Positions 44,335 through 55,407 of a stretch of DNA of 64,000 bases are shown here, in pieces. Within the stretch, counting starts at the first letter, position 1; each line of letters starts with the position of its first letter. Below the pieces are notes generated by a model. The model saw only the letters and a list, made by a program, of their open reading frames with translations. It did no database searches and had not been told where the DNA came from. The translations under genes were made by a program, and so were the position numbers. Source of the stretch: Sphingomonas faeni (GTDB lineage Bacteria > Pseudomonadota > Alphaproteobacteria > Sphingomonadales > Sphingomonadaceae); the NCBI RefSeq assembly GCF_030817315.1, contig NZ_JAUSZF010000004.1:360504-424503 (forward strand), in the 5' to 3' direction.

Positions 44335-45560
44335 ATGAGCGACTCCGCAGCGTTGCTAGAATCTAGATCGATTTAAAACAGCGGTTATTAGCTTGGATTA
44401 CCCACGTTGATCTTGATTATTACAAATCTAGAGTTTGAATAATTTGCTCCAACGGCAACCTAAACGAGAAAAAAATGCCCATCCGCCGCCCAAGGTCGGC
44501 CGGATGGGCAATGATTCCATCACCAAAGGGCGAGGGCACGCCGCAGCTTGAAGCTACCGGACTAAGAATGATGGTCGCCGACAGCGATGAGAGGCTACGA
44601 GAGCTGCCGGCGTGAAGCTTGATAACATTCCGGGCCGGCATAGATAATGATCTACGTTTGTACGCTAGAATACCAACCGAAGGGCCTGGTTAGGGGGTGG
44701 GGCTATCTCAGCTCGATGGACTTCGAGCAGTGAGCACATGTAATTGAATTTCGTGACCATCGGACCGCAGCAGCTTAAAGTGATCCTCCTCGAGATTTCC
44801 CTAACCAAGGTCCGACGGCCAATTGGTTCTAATCAAAAGCAATACTACCTAACGACGTTCTGTGTCGTTCGAGCGGCTGTTTGCTCGCTTTTGTTCAGCG
44901 CCGGCACGGAGGCATCGACATTGCAAAAAGGCTGAAGAAGAGAAATATAAACTCCCGCTAACTGCGCCGCTAAACCTCAATCATTGTCGCGAGATCTTAA
45001 CGGATCCGGGCGCACTTACCGTCAGCCGCCCAAGATGCTGCTTTCCCCTCGCGATAGCCTGAAATTCTATGGTAGTGTAGTCGAATTATGAAGCCCACTT
45101 CTACCTTTCAAAACTGAGGAATCGTAATGCAGCGCTCGAAATATCTACCATAATTCACATTAGACGTCGGACGATTCATTGCTTAACCGATGGCACAGCC
45201 GCAGTAAAATCGAGCAGCCGCCCGATAAAACCTGTCTCCCGCGAACCGAACCTCGACTAACCGGGCAAATCAGCCGTTTCACTACGAAGAAAGGTTTGGG
45301 CAGGATTTCGGCAATTCGGTTAGCAAAGCCCCTAATTGCGGGGCAATATGTCGGGACCGGCCAGCGTCCCTGGCTGAGGATCGATGGCGCGGACGGCGCC
45401 ATAGAACGTTCGTCAGCGCGTACGATCGCGATGGAGGCGGGCAGGACGCGCGCGGAAGTGTCGCAAAGCGTTCGAACCTGCTGGAGAGCCATCTGATCCG
45501 ATCAAACTCTCGCTGTTCCAGATCGCGACAAGGGCCGCCCGTCGCGATCTGGTTTTGAGT
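44335..45560. other. Long intergenic stretch without a confident gene
   Basis: Overlapping frames on both strands at 45160-45496 have similar length and neither shows a ribosome-binding site or family motif. A frame at 44744-44935 is also unsupported. The only clear structure is the terminator-like hairpin at 44469-44510. Confidence 0.4.
44469..44510 (-). terminator. Strong minus-strand terminator, possibly of a small RNA
   Basis: TGCCCATCCG and CGGATGGGCA form a perfect 10-bp stem and, on the minus strand, run into seven T. No convincing gene lies just upstream on that strand, so it may end a non-coding RNA transcribed from around 44640. Confidence 0.65.
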
Positions 45561-46601
45561 TCAACTGTTCGAGGCGCTTGTTCGAATAGTGCCGTTCACC
45601 CCGTTGGGGAAGAAACCCCCTGCTGAAACAGCAGCGCGGTCCTGATAAACGACGTTTAGCACTTGTGGCGCTGTCCGCCCAAGGACGAGACCGCCGGCAT
45701 CCGTCGGGACCAAGTTTGCCGTCGTCGCGTTCCCGATATCTTGGTCGGTATCGGTCGCACCATCGAGTGCATCGCGCGCATTGGAAATCTGCGTAATGCG
45801 GCTGAAGATGGACGGTATCGTCAAACCGCGCCGCCACAATTCCGAGCGGATCACGCCGTCATGGTAGCATTCGGTTGCCAAGATGCCGGCGCTTGCTTCC
45901 AGAAACGTCTTGTTGGTGATCAACCGCGCCGAGCCGCGATAGGCCGTAACCCCGACGTCCGTCAGCAGATAAGAGCCGATCAGGAAATTCTCGTCGTTGA
46001 GATACGGATCGAAAATTTCGTTCGGACCGATGACGCCCGCCGCTCGGGCTGCGGCCGTGAAAGCGCCGACCCCCGTCGTACTGCCGATTGCGACGCTCGC
46101 ACTGCCCGACAGATTGATTGCCGGCTGGGCTTGTGCCGCGCTGCCTAGGGTCGTTCGCAGGAAGCCGATATGGCCCAGCTCGTCGAAGGCGATCTCGCGT
46201 GCATATTGTTGCACCACGGTGTCCGTGAAGTTCACCGCGCGAGCAAAGCCGTCACCGCTACCAGTGATCACTGCGGCCTGTGTACCCGTTCCGGTTTGTA
46301 GGTTCGCCGCGATGCCTTGGCCCGAAACCGCATAGGAATAATAATTCCCCTCCAGGTATTCGAGCTGCAGCGCGAAATTGAGGACGTCGGTATCGCTGAC
46401 CGCTGCGGGGGGCGGCGTGGGGGTGGGCGTCGGCGAGGGGGCTGGTTGCGAGATATCCTCGTCGTCATCGCATGCCGCCAACAGAGACAGGCCGCCTGTC
46501 ATCGCAGCCGCGCCTCCACATAAGCGTATGAAGTTCCGTCTAGCAGCACGCTGATGCTCAGCGCGTTCCATCAGGTCTAGAAATTCGATCTGATCTTTCA
46601 T
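45561..46601 (-). CDS. Tat-exported ferritin-like protein (1)
   Basis: The 346-residue protein has a twin-arginine signal (ARRNFIRLCGG, then GGLSLLAACDD with a possible lipobox), a Pro/Thr-rich linker and a ferritin-like domain. The four-helix bundle is marked by NFALQLEYLEGNYYSYAVSG, YAREIAFDELGHIGFLR and ILATECYHDGVIRSEL, with the Glu and His residues of a di-metal site. It ends GGFFPNGVNG, shared with the upstream paralogue. Likely a periplasmic, possibly lipid-anchored di-iron or manganese protein in oxidative defence; activity unknown. It begins 12 bases after the stop of the upstream paralogue. Confidence 0.85.
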   Translation of the reverse strand: MKDQIEFLDLMERAEHQRAARRNFIRLCGGAAAMTGGLSLLAACDDDEDISQPAPSPTPTPTPPPAAVSDTDVLNFALQLEYLEGNYYSYAVSGQGIAANLQTGTGTQAAVITGSGDGFARAVNFTDTVVQQYAREIAFDELGHIGFLRTTLGSAAQAQPAINLSGSASVAIGSTTGVGAFTAAARAAGVIGPNEIFDPYLNDENFLIGSYLLTDVGVTAYRGSARLITNKTFLEASAGILATECYHDGVIRSELWRRGLTIPSIFSRITQISNARDALDGATDTDQDIGNATTANLVPTDAGGLVLGRTAPQVLNVVYQDRAAVSAGGFFPNGVNGTIRTSASNS

Positions 46602-46612
46602 CGCCCGCCTCC

Positions 46613-47608
46613 TCAGTTCGCGCCGGAACGGCGAAGCGCCGCGTTCGGATTGTTCGTACCATTGGGAAAAAAGCCACCGGACGTAACTTGATTGCGTGTC
46701 AGGTAGGCGATGTTGTGGACCTGTTCGGCAGTACGACTGAACACGATCCCGTTCGCGTCGGTCGGAACGAAGTTCGACGTCGTGCCAAACTGGGTCTGCA
46801 CCGCGGAAATGCCCTGATCATCATCGGGCGTTCGCTTCGGGGGTCCGTCGGACGCGGCTGTACCATCGAGAGTATCGCGCGCGTCGGAGATCTTGTCGGC
46901 ATTGGTGCGAAGGACCGGCGCCGCTACACCGCGGCGGTAGAGAGCGCCTCGGATGATGCCAGCGTGGAACGCCTCCGCCGCCAACAGACCGGCAGCAGCG
47001 TCTATAATGTCGGGGTTGCTCAGGAACGGAGAACCGCCTTTGTACGCGGTAACGCCGACATCTTCGAAGATGTAGGCAGCGATCAGGAAATTGTCGTCGC
47101 TGGCATAAGGGTCGAACACGCCACCAAACGGCGTAAGGTCGATGCCCGCGGCGGTTGCGGCGGCCGTGAAAACAGCCGGGGACAGGTCAATGGCGGGTTG
47201 CGCCACGGCTGCAGTGGAAAGAATCTTCCGCAGCGACCCGACGTGTGCGACTTCATCGCCAGCAATCTCCCGAGCATACTGCATGATGGCGGGGTCGGTA
47301 AGGTTTGCCTTACGCGCACCGGTGACCGCTCCCTGGGTCATTGTTCCGGTAAGTTGATCCGCAGCAAGGCCGGTGCCGCTAAACGCGTAACTATAGAACT
47401 GCGCCTCGAGATATTCGAGATTGAGTGCGAAATTCAGAATATCTGATTCAGTCGGGGCCGTTTGCGCCGCAGCACGCTCTGAAAGTACGGCCCCTCCGGT
47501 CGTCAAAGCTGCGGCGGTCAACGCTATTTTGAAAAACTCTCGTCTGTCGGCCCCGTTCTTTTTTCGTAGGCCGGCCGTAACGATCCTATGCTCGCTTTCT
47601 AGCATCAC
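46613..47608 (-). CDS. Tat-exported ferritin-like protein (2)
   Basis: The 331-residue paralogue of the downstream gene has Tat motif DRREFFKIALT with cleavage near AAAQTAPT. Ferritin-like helices are NFALNLEYLEAQFYSYAFSG, YAREIAGDEVAHVGSLRKIL and LLAAEAFHAGIIRGALYRR. The two genes form an operon and probably arose by tandem duplication. This copy ends in soluble sequence, whereas the first may be lipidated, suggesting different locations in the envelope. Confidence 0.85.
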   Translation of the reverse strand: MMLESEHRIVTAGLRKKNGADRREFFKIALTAAALTTGGAVLSERAAAQTAPTESDILNFALNLEYLEAQFYSYAFSGTGLAADQLTGTMTQGAVTGARKANLTDPAIMQYAREIAGDEVAHVGSLRKILSTAAVAQPAIDLSPAVFTAAATAAGIDLTPFGGVFDPYASDDNFLIAAYIFEDVGVTAYKGGSPFLSNPDIIDAAAGLLAAEAFHAGIIRGALYRRGVAAPVLRTNADKISDARDTLDGTAASDGPPKRTPDDDQGISAVQTQFGTTSNFVPTDANGIVFSRTAEQVHNIAYLTRNQVTSGGFFPNGTNNPNAALRRSGAN

Positions 47609-48072
47609 GTTCCTCCCCCCTGGGCCTCATTAGGCACAGTCGCCACGTAGCTGACCAGGGTAAGACTCATACGAACATCCAGAACAAAAGATGCCACAGA
47701 GGAACGGCAAACTAATTGACTTGGAGTAAGGTAAAATAGCTTACGAGGTTAATTCAGATGAATTGAAAATAGCGGGTTTGTTTGTTCCGAAGCGTTGCGC
47801 GCATTGTCCTCTCTGAGATGTTTCCGTTCCGTTCTTCAGTATGGGTACAGGTGGGATCGTGTATGTATCGGGGAGCCAGGCGTCAGGAATCATCGCGTTG
47901 GAACGGATGCAGTGCGGGTTACGCACCGTACACCGCTACAGATCAGTACGTTTCTCACCGGAACGGCAACGAACATGGGCTTGGTCAAGGTCTGGGGCGG
48001 AACTCCTGCAGCGGCAAGGCGCTCAGACATCTTACCGCCGGCATAAAGCTGCGGAGCAAGAGGAGCCCAGTC
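47609..48072. other. Divergent intergenic region
   Basis: This gap separates the ferritin-like operon from the DUF892 gene. One plus-strand frame stays open through it in phase with DUF892, but it has no start signal and reads as non-protein. Promoters for both sides are expected; no exact EcfG motif was found. Confidence 0.4.
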
Positions 48073-48579
48073 ATGTCGACCCCGGAAGATCTGAAGGATG
48101 TGTACGTCGATGAGCTGAAGGACCTGTGGTCTGCGAACGACCAGATGCTCAAGGTCCTGAAGAAGATCACGACGCAGGCGAGCGATGCCGACCTCAAGGA
48201 CATGCTGACCAAGTCGCATGAAGGCATCACGGCGCATACCGCGGTGTTGAAGGAGCTGATCGCCGGACAGGACGAGAAGGTCTCCAAGGAGCACTGCAAG
48301 GGCATGGAAGGTCTGGTTGCCGAGGCCACTAAGCATGTCCTCGAGGAAGGCCCCGAGAAGGGCCCCGTTCTCGATGTCATCATCATCGCCCAGTATCAGC
48401 GCATGACACATTACGGGATCGCCGGTTTCGGTACCGCAGCTGCCTACGCCAAGGCACTCGGCCTGAAGGACGACAACAAGAAGCTCAGTGACGCTACCAA
48501 GGAAATTTACGGTGGTGACGAGTACATGACGAAGCTCGCCGAGACGTCGGTGAACGTAGAGGCAAAGGAAGAGGCCTAA
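48073..48579 (+). CDS. DUF892 (YciE-type) ferritin-like protein
   Basis: ATG 48073 is preceded by AGAGGAG, and the product of 168 residues is the usual DUF892 length. Family features are PEDLKDVYVDELKDLWSAND, TAVLKELIAGQ, VLDVIIIAQYQRMTHYGIAG and YAKALGLKDD, with Glu/His residues forming a di-metal site. YciE-like proteins are stress-induced and of uncertain activity. A perfect 10-bp hairpin follows the stop. Confidence 0.9.
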   Translation: MSTPEDLKDVYVDELKDLWSANDQMLKVLKKITTQASDADLKDMLTKSHEGITAHTAVLKELIAGQDEKVSKEHCKGMEGLVAEATKHVLEEGPEKGPVLDVIIIAQYQRMTHYGIAGFGTAAAYAKALGLKDDNKKLSDATKEIYGGDEYMTKLAETSVNVEAKEEA

Positions 48580-48586
48580 GGCAACT

Positions 48587-48614
48587 GGGGTAACCTGCGC
48601 CCGTAGGTTACCCC
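48587..48614 (+). terminator. Hairpin after the DUF892 gene
   Basis: GGGGTAACCT pairs perfectly with AGGTTACCCC across an 8-base loop, starting 8 bases after the stop codon. There is no clear T tract. Confidence 0.55.
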
Positions 48615-48899
48615 AAGCTTTCCGCCTTACTGTCGACGATTGTGACAGGCGGGCGAGGGCGGACCTTCCCTTGACATGCTGTTTTGCAAACACGAGAGCG
48701 AAGTATGTCGCATCCGCCTCCTGAGGCCGCTGTCGATTAGGCACAGCAGCGAATTCTCCCGCCGCTCATAAGCTCCGATCAAGACCCTCCATCCATGCAG
48801 ATGATGTGCGAGACGTGGAAAACGAGATTGAAGCGGTAAGTCTTCTGGGGCGCCAGCGCCAAGCCGCTGGGTGTAAGCTGCGTAGTATATTGGAGCAGA

Positions 48900-49298
48900 T
48901 TACGATGGCGGCGTTGGGTTGCGTACCCACCATGCAAGGCCGGCGAAGCCCGCCAGGCTGACTGAATGCAGCAGATAGTGGACGGCGGAGCCGGAGCCCA
49001 TAGTACCGAGCAGAAATAAATCGCCAGCCGGAATCATCGTCGTCAGCGTAAGCAAAATTGCCAGCGCCCGTCTGTGCCGACCGACCGTCAAACCGGCGAT
49101 ATAGCTCGCAAGCGCCAAATCGCGCAGACCGATCGCCCGGACATAGAGTAACGCCGGCTCCGTCTCCGCACTGAATCCATATACGCGACCACCCGTGGCG
49201 GGTGCCAGCATGAACAATGCACCGAGCAGGAAGAACGCTGCTGCGCATACTAGCAGCACCGTCGCCAGTGCCACCGGAAAAGGCTTATCATCGTTCAT
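48900..49298 (-). CDS. DUF4267-like membrane protein
   Basis: The 132-residue protein has four hydrophobic segments (ALATVLLVCAAAFFLLGALF, LRDLALASYIAGLTVG, LAILLTLTTMIPAGDLFLL, YLLHSVSLAGFAGLAWWV). The YVRAIGLRDLALA motif is characteristic of DUF4267. The function is unknown. It is divergent from the DUF4336 gene. Confidence 0.75.
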   Translation of the reverse strand: MNDDKPFPVALATVLLVCAAAFFLLGALFMLAPATGGRVYGFSAETEPALLYVRAIGLRDLALASYIAGLTVGRHRRALAILLTLTTMIPAGDLFLLGTMGSGSAVHYLLHSVSLAGFAGLAWWVRNPTPPS

Positions 49299-49523
49299 GA
49301 TTATCTTGGATTCCGTTCATCCGCGAGGAACTTCGGCCATCGCTCTGCGCTGAAGCGAAGACACTTGCGAGAGCCGTGATCCGAGCAGAGCTAGCACTAC
49401 GGTGCACCGAACAAGCTAGAAAAGAGGGGCAGAGCGTGGGTCAAACGCAATTGATACTGCCTCTATGTAAATCAGAGATGCCACGGTCTGCTCCGCAGGC
49501 AGGAACACAGGAAGGAAGGCCCG

Positions 49524-50342
49524 ATGAACGTACGTGCACGCAACATGCTGATTGCTGGCAGTGCGATTGCGGCCGTTGGCCTTTGGTGGAAGGGACGGTC
49601 GGACGATCAGGCGATTCATGATCAAGTTACTTACCCGCCGCTCGACATGCTGAAGTCGGTGGCCGAAGACATCTGGATCATCGATAGCGGTCCGATTAGC
49701 GCGATGGGTCTTCAACTTCCGGTCCGCATGACGATCATCCGGCTGGCGAGCGGCGACCTCGTCCTTCATTCTCCGACGAAGTTCTCTACGGCAGTCGCGG
49801 AGGCTGTCGGTGCGCTCGGCACGGTACGTCATCTCGTCGCGCCCAACGTGGCACACTGGACGTTCCTGACACAGTGGCAGCACGCTTTCCCGGAAGCGAC
49901 TATCTGGGCCGCGCCAGGCCTGGGAGAGCGGCCACAGGTCCGCGCCTCCGGTTTGCGCGTAGACGCTGTGTTGGGTGATGAAGCGCCACCGGCCTGGGCG
50001 GACGAAATCACGCAGGGCGTGGTAGCCGGTGGGGCAGGCTTCCATGAAAACTGGTTCTTTCACCGAGCCAGCCGTACGCTGTTGCTTGTCGACCTAATCG
50101 AGAATCTGGAGCCCGCAAAGTTGCCGCCGCTCGCGAGACTGGTGATGCGAGCTTCCGCTGCGACCAACGGAACAACGGCGCGCTATCTCCGGCCGATCGT
50201 TCGGCTCGGCGGACCGAAGGCAAAGCAGGCCATCAGCGAGCTCATAGCCATGGGTCCTGAGCGGGTCATTTTCGCCCGTGGACGCTTCTTCGAGAGGCAG
50301 GCTGCTGAGCAGTTGCAGCGCGCGTTTGCGTGGTTAGTCTAG
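49524..50342 (+). CDS. DUF4336 metallo-hydrolase-like protein
   Basis: The 272-residue protein has an N-terminal membrane segment (MLIAGSAIAAVGLWW) and a DUF4336 domain, a metallo-beta-lactamase-like relative: EDIWIIDSGPISAMGLQLPV, MTIIRLASGDLVLHSP, HLVAPNVAHWTFLTQW and FHENWFFHRASRTLLLVDLI. The classical HxHxDH motif is degenerate in this family, so hydrolase activity is uncertain. AAGGAAGG precedes the ATG. Confidence 0.8.
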   Translation: MNVRARNMLIAGSAIAAVGLWWKGRSDDQAIHDQVTYPPLDMLKSVAEDIWIIDSGPISAMGLQLPVRMTIIRLASGDLVLHSPTKFSTAVAEAVGALGTVRHLVAPNVAHWTFLTQWQHAFPEATIWAAPGLGERPQVRASGLRVDAVLGDEAPPAWADEITQGVVAGGAGFHENWFFHRASRTLLLVDLIENLEPAKLPPLARLVMRASAATNGTTARYLRPIVRLGGPKAKQAISELIAMGPERVIFARGRFFERQAAEQLQRAFAWLV

Positions 50343-50468
50343 TGCGCCCGCAAGCGGCCGACGCCCCGACATGCAAGTTGCCAGTGGCTCATGTCCAAAA
50401 GTGAATGGTCACCTCAAAATATGACTATCAGGGTTGCCGTGGACCACAGTTGACTGGTTAGGATTGCG

Positions 50469-51935
<1,467 letters not shown>

Positions 51936-51964
51936 GAGTCCGCCAACCGGCCTAATCAACCATG

Positions 51965-52378
51965 CCGATTTAACGCAGCGTGTAAAGATAGGCTTCGCAA
52001 AGAGTAACGCTCTGATCGGGCCTGCCGTTGCCCGGCACGACCTGTTGCGGATGGCAGCCCACGGACGAGCAAAGGCGCGGCAGCGGCATGAACGAGCCTG
52101 CCGGAGACCCACACGATAAGGTCCGCGAGTTGCTGTTCCTCCGCCGGCGTCAACCCGAACGGAGCCATGGCTCTAGAGCAAGTTACCCGGCTAGCCACTA
52201 CACTTGTCGTGGCTAGCCGGACGTAGGTCCTGCGCCACCTGTTCCATGTCCTCAATGACCCGATCGCTGCAGCTGTGGTGGCGCGACGCGCTCGCCGTGT
52301 CCTCGGCGACACGCAGGACGCGGAAACCGATCGCTCGAGTTGATTGATGCTGGTCGACTTATAGTTTGCAATGAACAC
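51965..52378 (-). pseudogene. Possible remnant of a CtaG-type cytochrome oxidase assembly gene
   Basis: In one frame the minus strand reads FGLTPAEEQQLADLIVWVSG followed by RLVHAAAAPLLVRGL, resembling the end of caa3-type CtaG (GLSPLEDQQLAGLIMWVPGG). Upstream sequence is not CtaG-like in the same frame, and no start is evident. A short C-terminal remnant is the best reading. Confidence 0.35.
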
Positions 52379-52485
52379 ACGTGCGCATCGTCAGGAAACT
52401 TATTCATCTAAATCAAGTCGCAAGCATTTGCGGGATACAGGACATGTATCGGCCGTTCACCGCTCTACGGCGCAGGAGAGTGAAG

Positions 52486-52743
52486 ATGCTGAAACTTATA
52501 TTCATACCGGCAGCAATTGCGTCCCTCGGGATATCGACTGGTGCGATATCGCGGTCCAGCGGATCGACAAGTGCCGCAACACCCGCAGGCTCAAAAAGCA
52601 AGCCAACCGTAGCGCGGAAGACGCCGCAAAGCCGGGCCTCCTCAACGAAGGCCAGAGCACAAGCAAAACGCTCGCCCAATGCAGCTAAATCAAAGCTTCC
52701 GGACACTGACCCTCAGTCGATCGCAAACTCGGGCCGTAACTAG
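52486..52743 (+). CDS. Small secreted basic protein (85 aa)
   Basis: AGGAGAG precedes ATG 52486. The N-terminus (MLKLIFIPAAIASLGISTGA) is a signal peptide. The mature part is Ser/Ala/Lys/Pro-rich and probably disordered. An upstream in-frame start at 52381 would bury the signal peptide. No family is recognised. Confidence 0.55.
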   Translation: MLKLIFIPAAIASLGISTGAISRSSGSTSAATPAGSKSKPTVARKTPQSRASSTKARAQAKRSPNAAKSKLPDTDPQSIANSGRN

Positions 52744-53287
52744 ATGAGCGGCGAGTAATGATAGTTGCCCGAAACGATAATAAGGAACGCTTGCCGACTC
52801 CGGCGGTTGCGTACCGTCTTGGTTGCAAGAGCCCGTATCGATCAGAACGAGACCGTGTTCGTCTCGATCAATAGACAGTGGCAAACCAGATGCGCTCAGA
52901 GGCCGCGGCTGTAGCCGTCGAACAGGCTTCAACCTATCAGCGACACGTGCCCCAATTCAAATGACGTATCGTCACTGAGATCGGCCATTGACCTATAAAA
53001 AACGTGTTCACGATACAGGCAAGTAGTGACTGAGCGTTGGCGCAGCAAGCCGAACGTCAGGTATATACATACATTCCAAGATGCCCAACGCGCGGTAACG
53101 GTGTACGTCGCCTGATGTTGATATGAACTAGTAAGAAAATATCTCCAGTAGGAATGCGATCTCCCTGTATGCGTAGGATGAGGACTTATTAATTCATATC
53201 AATTCATGAAATATTTGGGATCGAACCGAAATGGAGCGCGTTGCTGGGTAATCGTCATCGACGATATTTATCACATCGGAGCGAAAC
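52744..53287. other. Intergenic region before the Mn catalase gene
   Basis: No convincing gene is seen. GGAAC-N16-GGTT at 52784-52808 is an imperfect EcfG-like element with nothing identified just after it. GGATC-N16-CGTT near 53219-53243, about 45 bases before the catalase start, is another weak candidate. Confidence 0.3.
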
Positions 53288-54142
53288 ATGTATTATCATG
53301 ACAAGAGGCTACAGTACCCGGTCCAGGTGACGAACCCCGATCCTGCCTTTGCTCGGATGTTGCAGCAGGCGATTGGCGGCGTCGAAGGCGAGATACGCGT
53401 CTGCATGCAGTATTTCTTCCAGGCCTGGGGCAACCGCGCGCCGACAACGAAATATCGTGACATGCTGCTGCACACGGCGACCGAGGAAATCGGCCATATC
53501 GAAATGCTGGCGACCGCCGTCGCGCTGAACCTCGACAAGGCGCCGACGCATCTACAGGAAGAGGGCGTCAAGGACAGTATCGTTGGCGCTGTCATGGGCG
53601 GTGAAAATCTCCGCCAGAGCATCGAAGGCATCATCCACAAGAACCTGTTGTCGGGCGGTATGGCAGCGATGCCGATGGACTCCGATGGCGTGCCGTTCAA
53701 CATGAGTCACATATACGCGAGCGGGAACGTCGCGGCCGATATGTACTGCAACGTTGCCGCAGAAAGCACGGGTCGCGTTCTTGCGGTACGGCTCTTCAAC
53801 GCGACCCACGACGAGGGCATGAAGAAGATGCTCCATTACATGATCGCGCGCGACACGATGCACCAGCAACAGTGGCTCGCCGTTATCGAGGAACTGGGGG
53901 CCGAGGCCATGAACTTGCCGATCCCCAACAGCTTCCCGCAGGACATGGAAGATCAGCAGAACAACTACAACTTCTATGCGACGTCGGTCGACGGGACGTT
54001 CCCGGAGGGCCGCTGGACGTCGGGTCCCTCGATGGACGGCAAGGGCGAGTTCACCGTGTTCCGCAACGAACCGCTCGGTGAAGAACCGGTGATGGGGCCG
54101 GCCCGCCCCGATAGCGGCGCCCAGAACCAGCAGATCGGCTGA
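53288..54142 (+). CDS. Manganese catalase
   Basis: The 284-residue di-manganese enzyme converts H2O2 to water and oxygen. Metal ligands by family pattern are E35 (EGEIRVCMQY), E67 and H70 (TEEIGHIE), E159 (AAESTGR) and H192 (DTMHQQQW). The C-terminal extension is Gly/Pro/Asp-rich, as in other proteobacterial members. CGGAGCG precedes the ATG. It opens a run of same-strand stress genes (54217, 54776, 55408). Confidence 0.93.
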   Translation: MYYHDKRLQYPVQVTNPDPAFARMLQQAIGGVEGEIRVCMQYFFQAWGNRAPTTKYRDMLLHTATEEIGHIEMLATAVALNLDKAPTHLQEEGVKDSIVGAVMGGENLRQSIEGIIHKNLLSGGMAAMPMDSDGVPFNMSHIYASGNVAADMYCNVAAESTGRVLAVRLFNATHDEGMKKMLHYMIARDTMHQQQWLAVIEELGAEAMNLPIPNSFPQDMEDQQNNYNFYATSVDGTFPEGRWTSGPSMDGKGEFTVFRNEPLGEEPVMGPARPDSGAQNQQIG

Positions 54143-54216
54143 TCACGACTTTGCGGGGCGGGCATCTGCGCGCCTCGCATCGGTCTCGTCCTATTTAGCA
54201 GTATCGGAGAAGCGAC

Positions 54217-54714
54217 TTGGCACTTGAAAGCATCGTGAACGCCGCGAAATCTGCCGTTCTTGACGTCGTCTCACCGCAATCGAGTGACCCGGTCTCCGAC
54301 CGCAACGACGTTCTGCAGGATCTGCATCTGGCCGAGAAGGCATGGGCGACCGACGGTGTTCGCTCAGGCACATGGTTTGTCCGTGACGGCGAGCATGTAG
54401 CCTTTACGCCCACCACGCGAAACGGGGCCACGTTGACCATCGGCGGTCAGACGACGAACTTTATCCCTGCCGACCGCTTCGCTGATTACCTGGTAAACAT
54501 GCGGTCGGCGATTGAAGCAGGCGAATTCGACCGCGAGATCGCAGGGGCACTGCACGGTTCGGCGAATGTCGGCGGGACTGCCGAAGTTGCCATCCCTGCT
54601 GCAAGAGAAGGTCGTCCTCAAGACGTCCGCAAAGCACAGCAGGATGCCGCCCTTGTTCGAGAGGGTCGCAACCCTGACGGATCGTTAGCTGCCGTTGTTG
54701 GCAACGGTGCGTAG
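54217..54714 (+). CDS. Hypothetical 165-aa protein
   Basis: The frame starts at TTG 54217 after GGAGAAG. The hydrophilic product begins with a helix (LESIVNAAKSAVLDVVSP) and has a mixed middle (WFVRDGEHVAFTPTTRNGAT) and an Ala/Gly-rich end. It has no signal peptide or known family. Its position 74 bases after Mn catalase suggests co-expression under stress. Confidence 0.6.
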   Translation: MALESIVNAAKSAVLDVVSPQSSDPVSDRNDVLQDLHLAEKAWATDGVRSGTWFVRDGEHVAFTPTTRNGATLTIGGQTTNFIPADRFADYLVNMRSAIEAGEFDREIAGALHGSANVGGTAEVAIPAAREGRPQDVRKAQQDAALVREGRNPDGSLAAVVGNGA

Positions 54715-54775
54715 CAGCCACTGCGGACTGACCTATCGAAAACAAATCCCAAAAGAAACTATCAGGAGAGAACCA

Positions 54776-55324
54776 ATGAACATCAGACACATCGCTATGT
54801 TGCTCGCAGCGACGGTCGGCACAGCATCGCTAGCACAGACGCCGCCACCACCACCGCCGCCCGAGGCAAAAACAGCTGCGACGCCCTATGTCATGGCTGC
54901 CGGAGTGAGCGATCTGTACGAGATCAACTCGAGCCAGGTCGCGCTGCAGAAGTCACAGACGCCTGCGATCCGCAAGTTTGCGACCATGCTGATCAAGCAC
55001 CATCAGAAGACAACAGCCGCAACCGTCAAGGCGGCGACCAAGGCAGGTTTGACCCCGACGCCGCCTGTGCTTGATGCCGGCGCGACAGCATCGATCAATG
55101 AACTGCAGACCGCATCAGCAGCGGATTTCGACCGCCTCTACATCGGTCAGCAGATCCCGGCGCACCAGGCTGCACTGGACCTTCACCAGAGCTATTCGAC
55201 CGGCGGAGATCAGGCGCCACTGCGCATGTCGGCCAAGGCGGCAGTACCCATTGTGAAACAGCATCTTGATGCTGCGATGAAGATGCAAGCGGGTAAGCCG
55301 ATGGCGAACATGTCGGGTATGTAA
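54776..55324 (+). CDS. DUF4142 exported protein
   Basis: ATG 54776 follows AGGAGAG. The 182-residue product has a signal peptide (MNIRHIAMLLAATVGTASLA), a poly-proline linker and a DUF4142 ferritin-like helical domain: YVMAAGVSDLYEINSSQVAL, IRKFATMLIKHHQKTT, DRLYIGQQIPAHQAALDLHQ and VPIVKQHLDAAMKM. DUF4142 proteins are periplasmic and stress-linked, of unknown activity. A strong terminator follows the stop. Confidence 0.85.
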   Translation: MNIRHIAMLLAATVGTASLAQTPPPPPPPEAKTAATPYVMAAGVSDLYEINSSQVALQKSQTPAIRKFATMLIKHHQKTTAATVKAATKAGLTPTPPVLDAGATASINELQTASAADFDRLYIGQQIPAHQAALDLHQSYSTGGDQAPLRMSAKAAVPIVKQHLDAAMKMQAGKPMANMSGM

Positions 55325-55328
55325 AACG

Positions 55329-55358
55329 ACGGAGCGCCGTTATCGGCGCTCCGTTTCT
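55329..55358 (+). terminator. Rho-independent terminator after the DUF4142 gene
   Basis: ACGGAGCGCCG pairs perfectly with CGGCGCTCCGT across a TTAT loop and leads into TTTCT. Confidence 0.75.
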
Positions 55359-55407
55359 ATCGATGTCCCTAAATACCCAATTTGGTGTGACGTTCTGGAG
55401 TAACACA

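Noticed and set aside
45160..45496. Overlapping frames of about 105-110 codons on both strands
   Set aside because: Neither has a ribosome-binding site or recognisable pattern, so no gene is called.
47782..48072. Upstream in-frame extension of the DUF892 gene
   Set aside because: No ribosome-binding site and no family similarity; ATG 48073 has a strong site and gives normal length.
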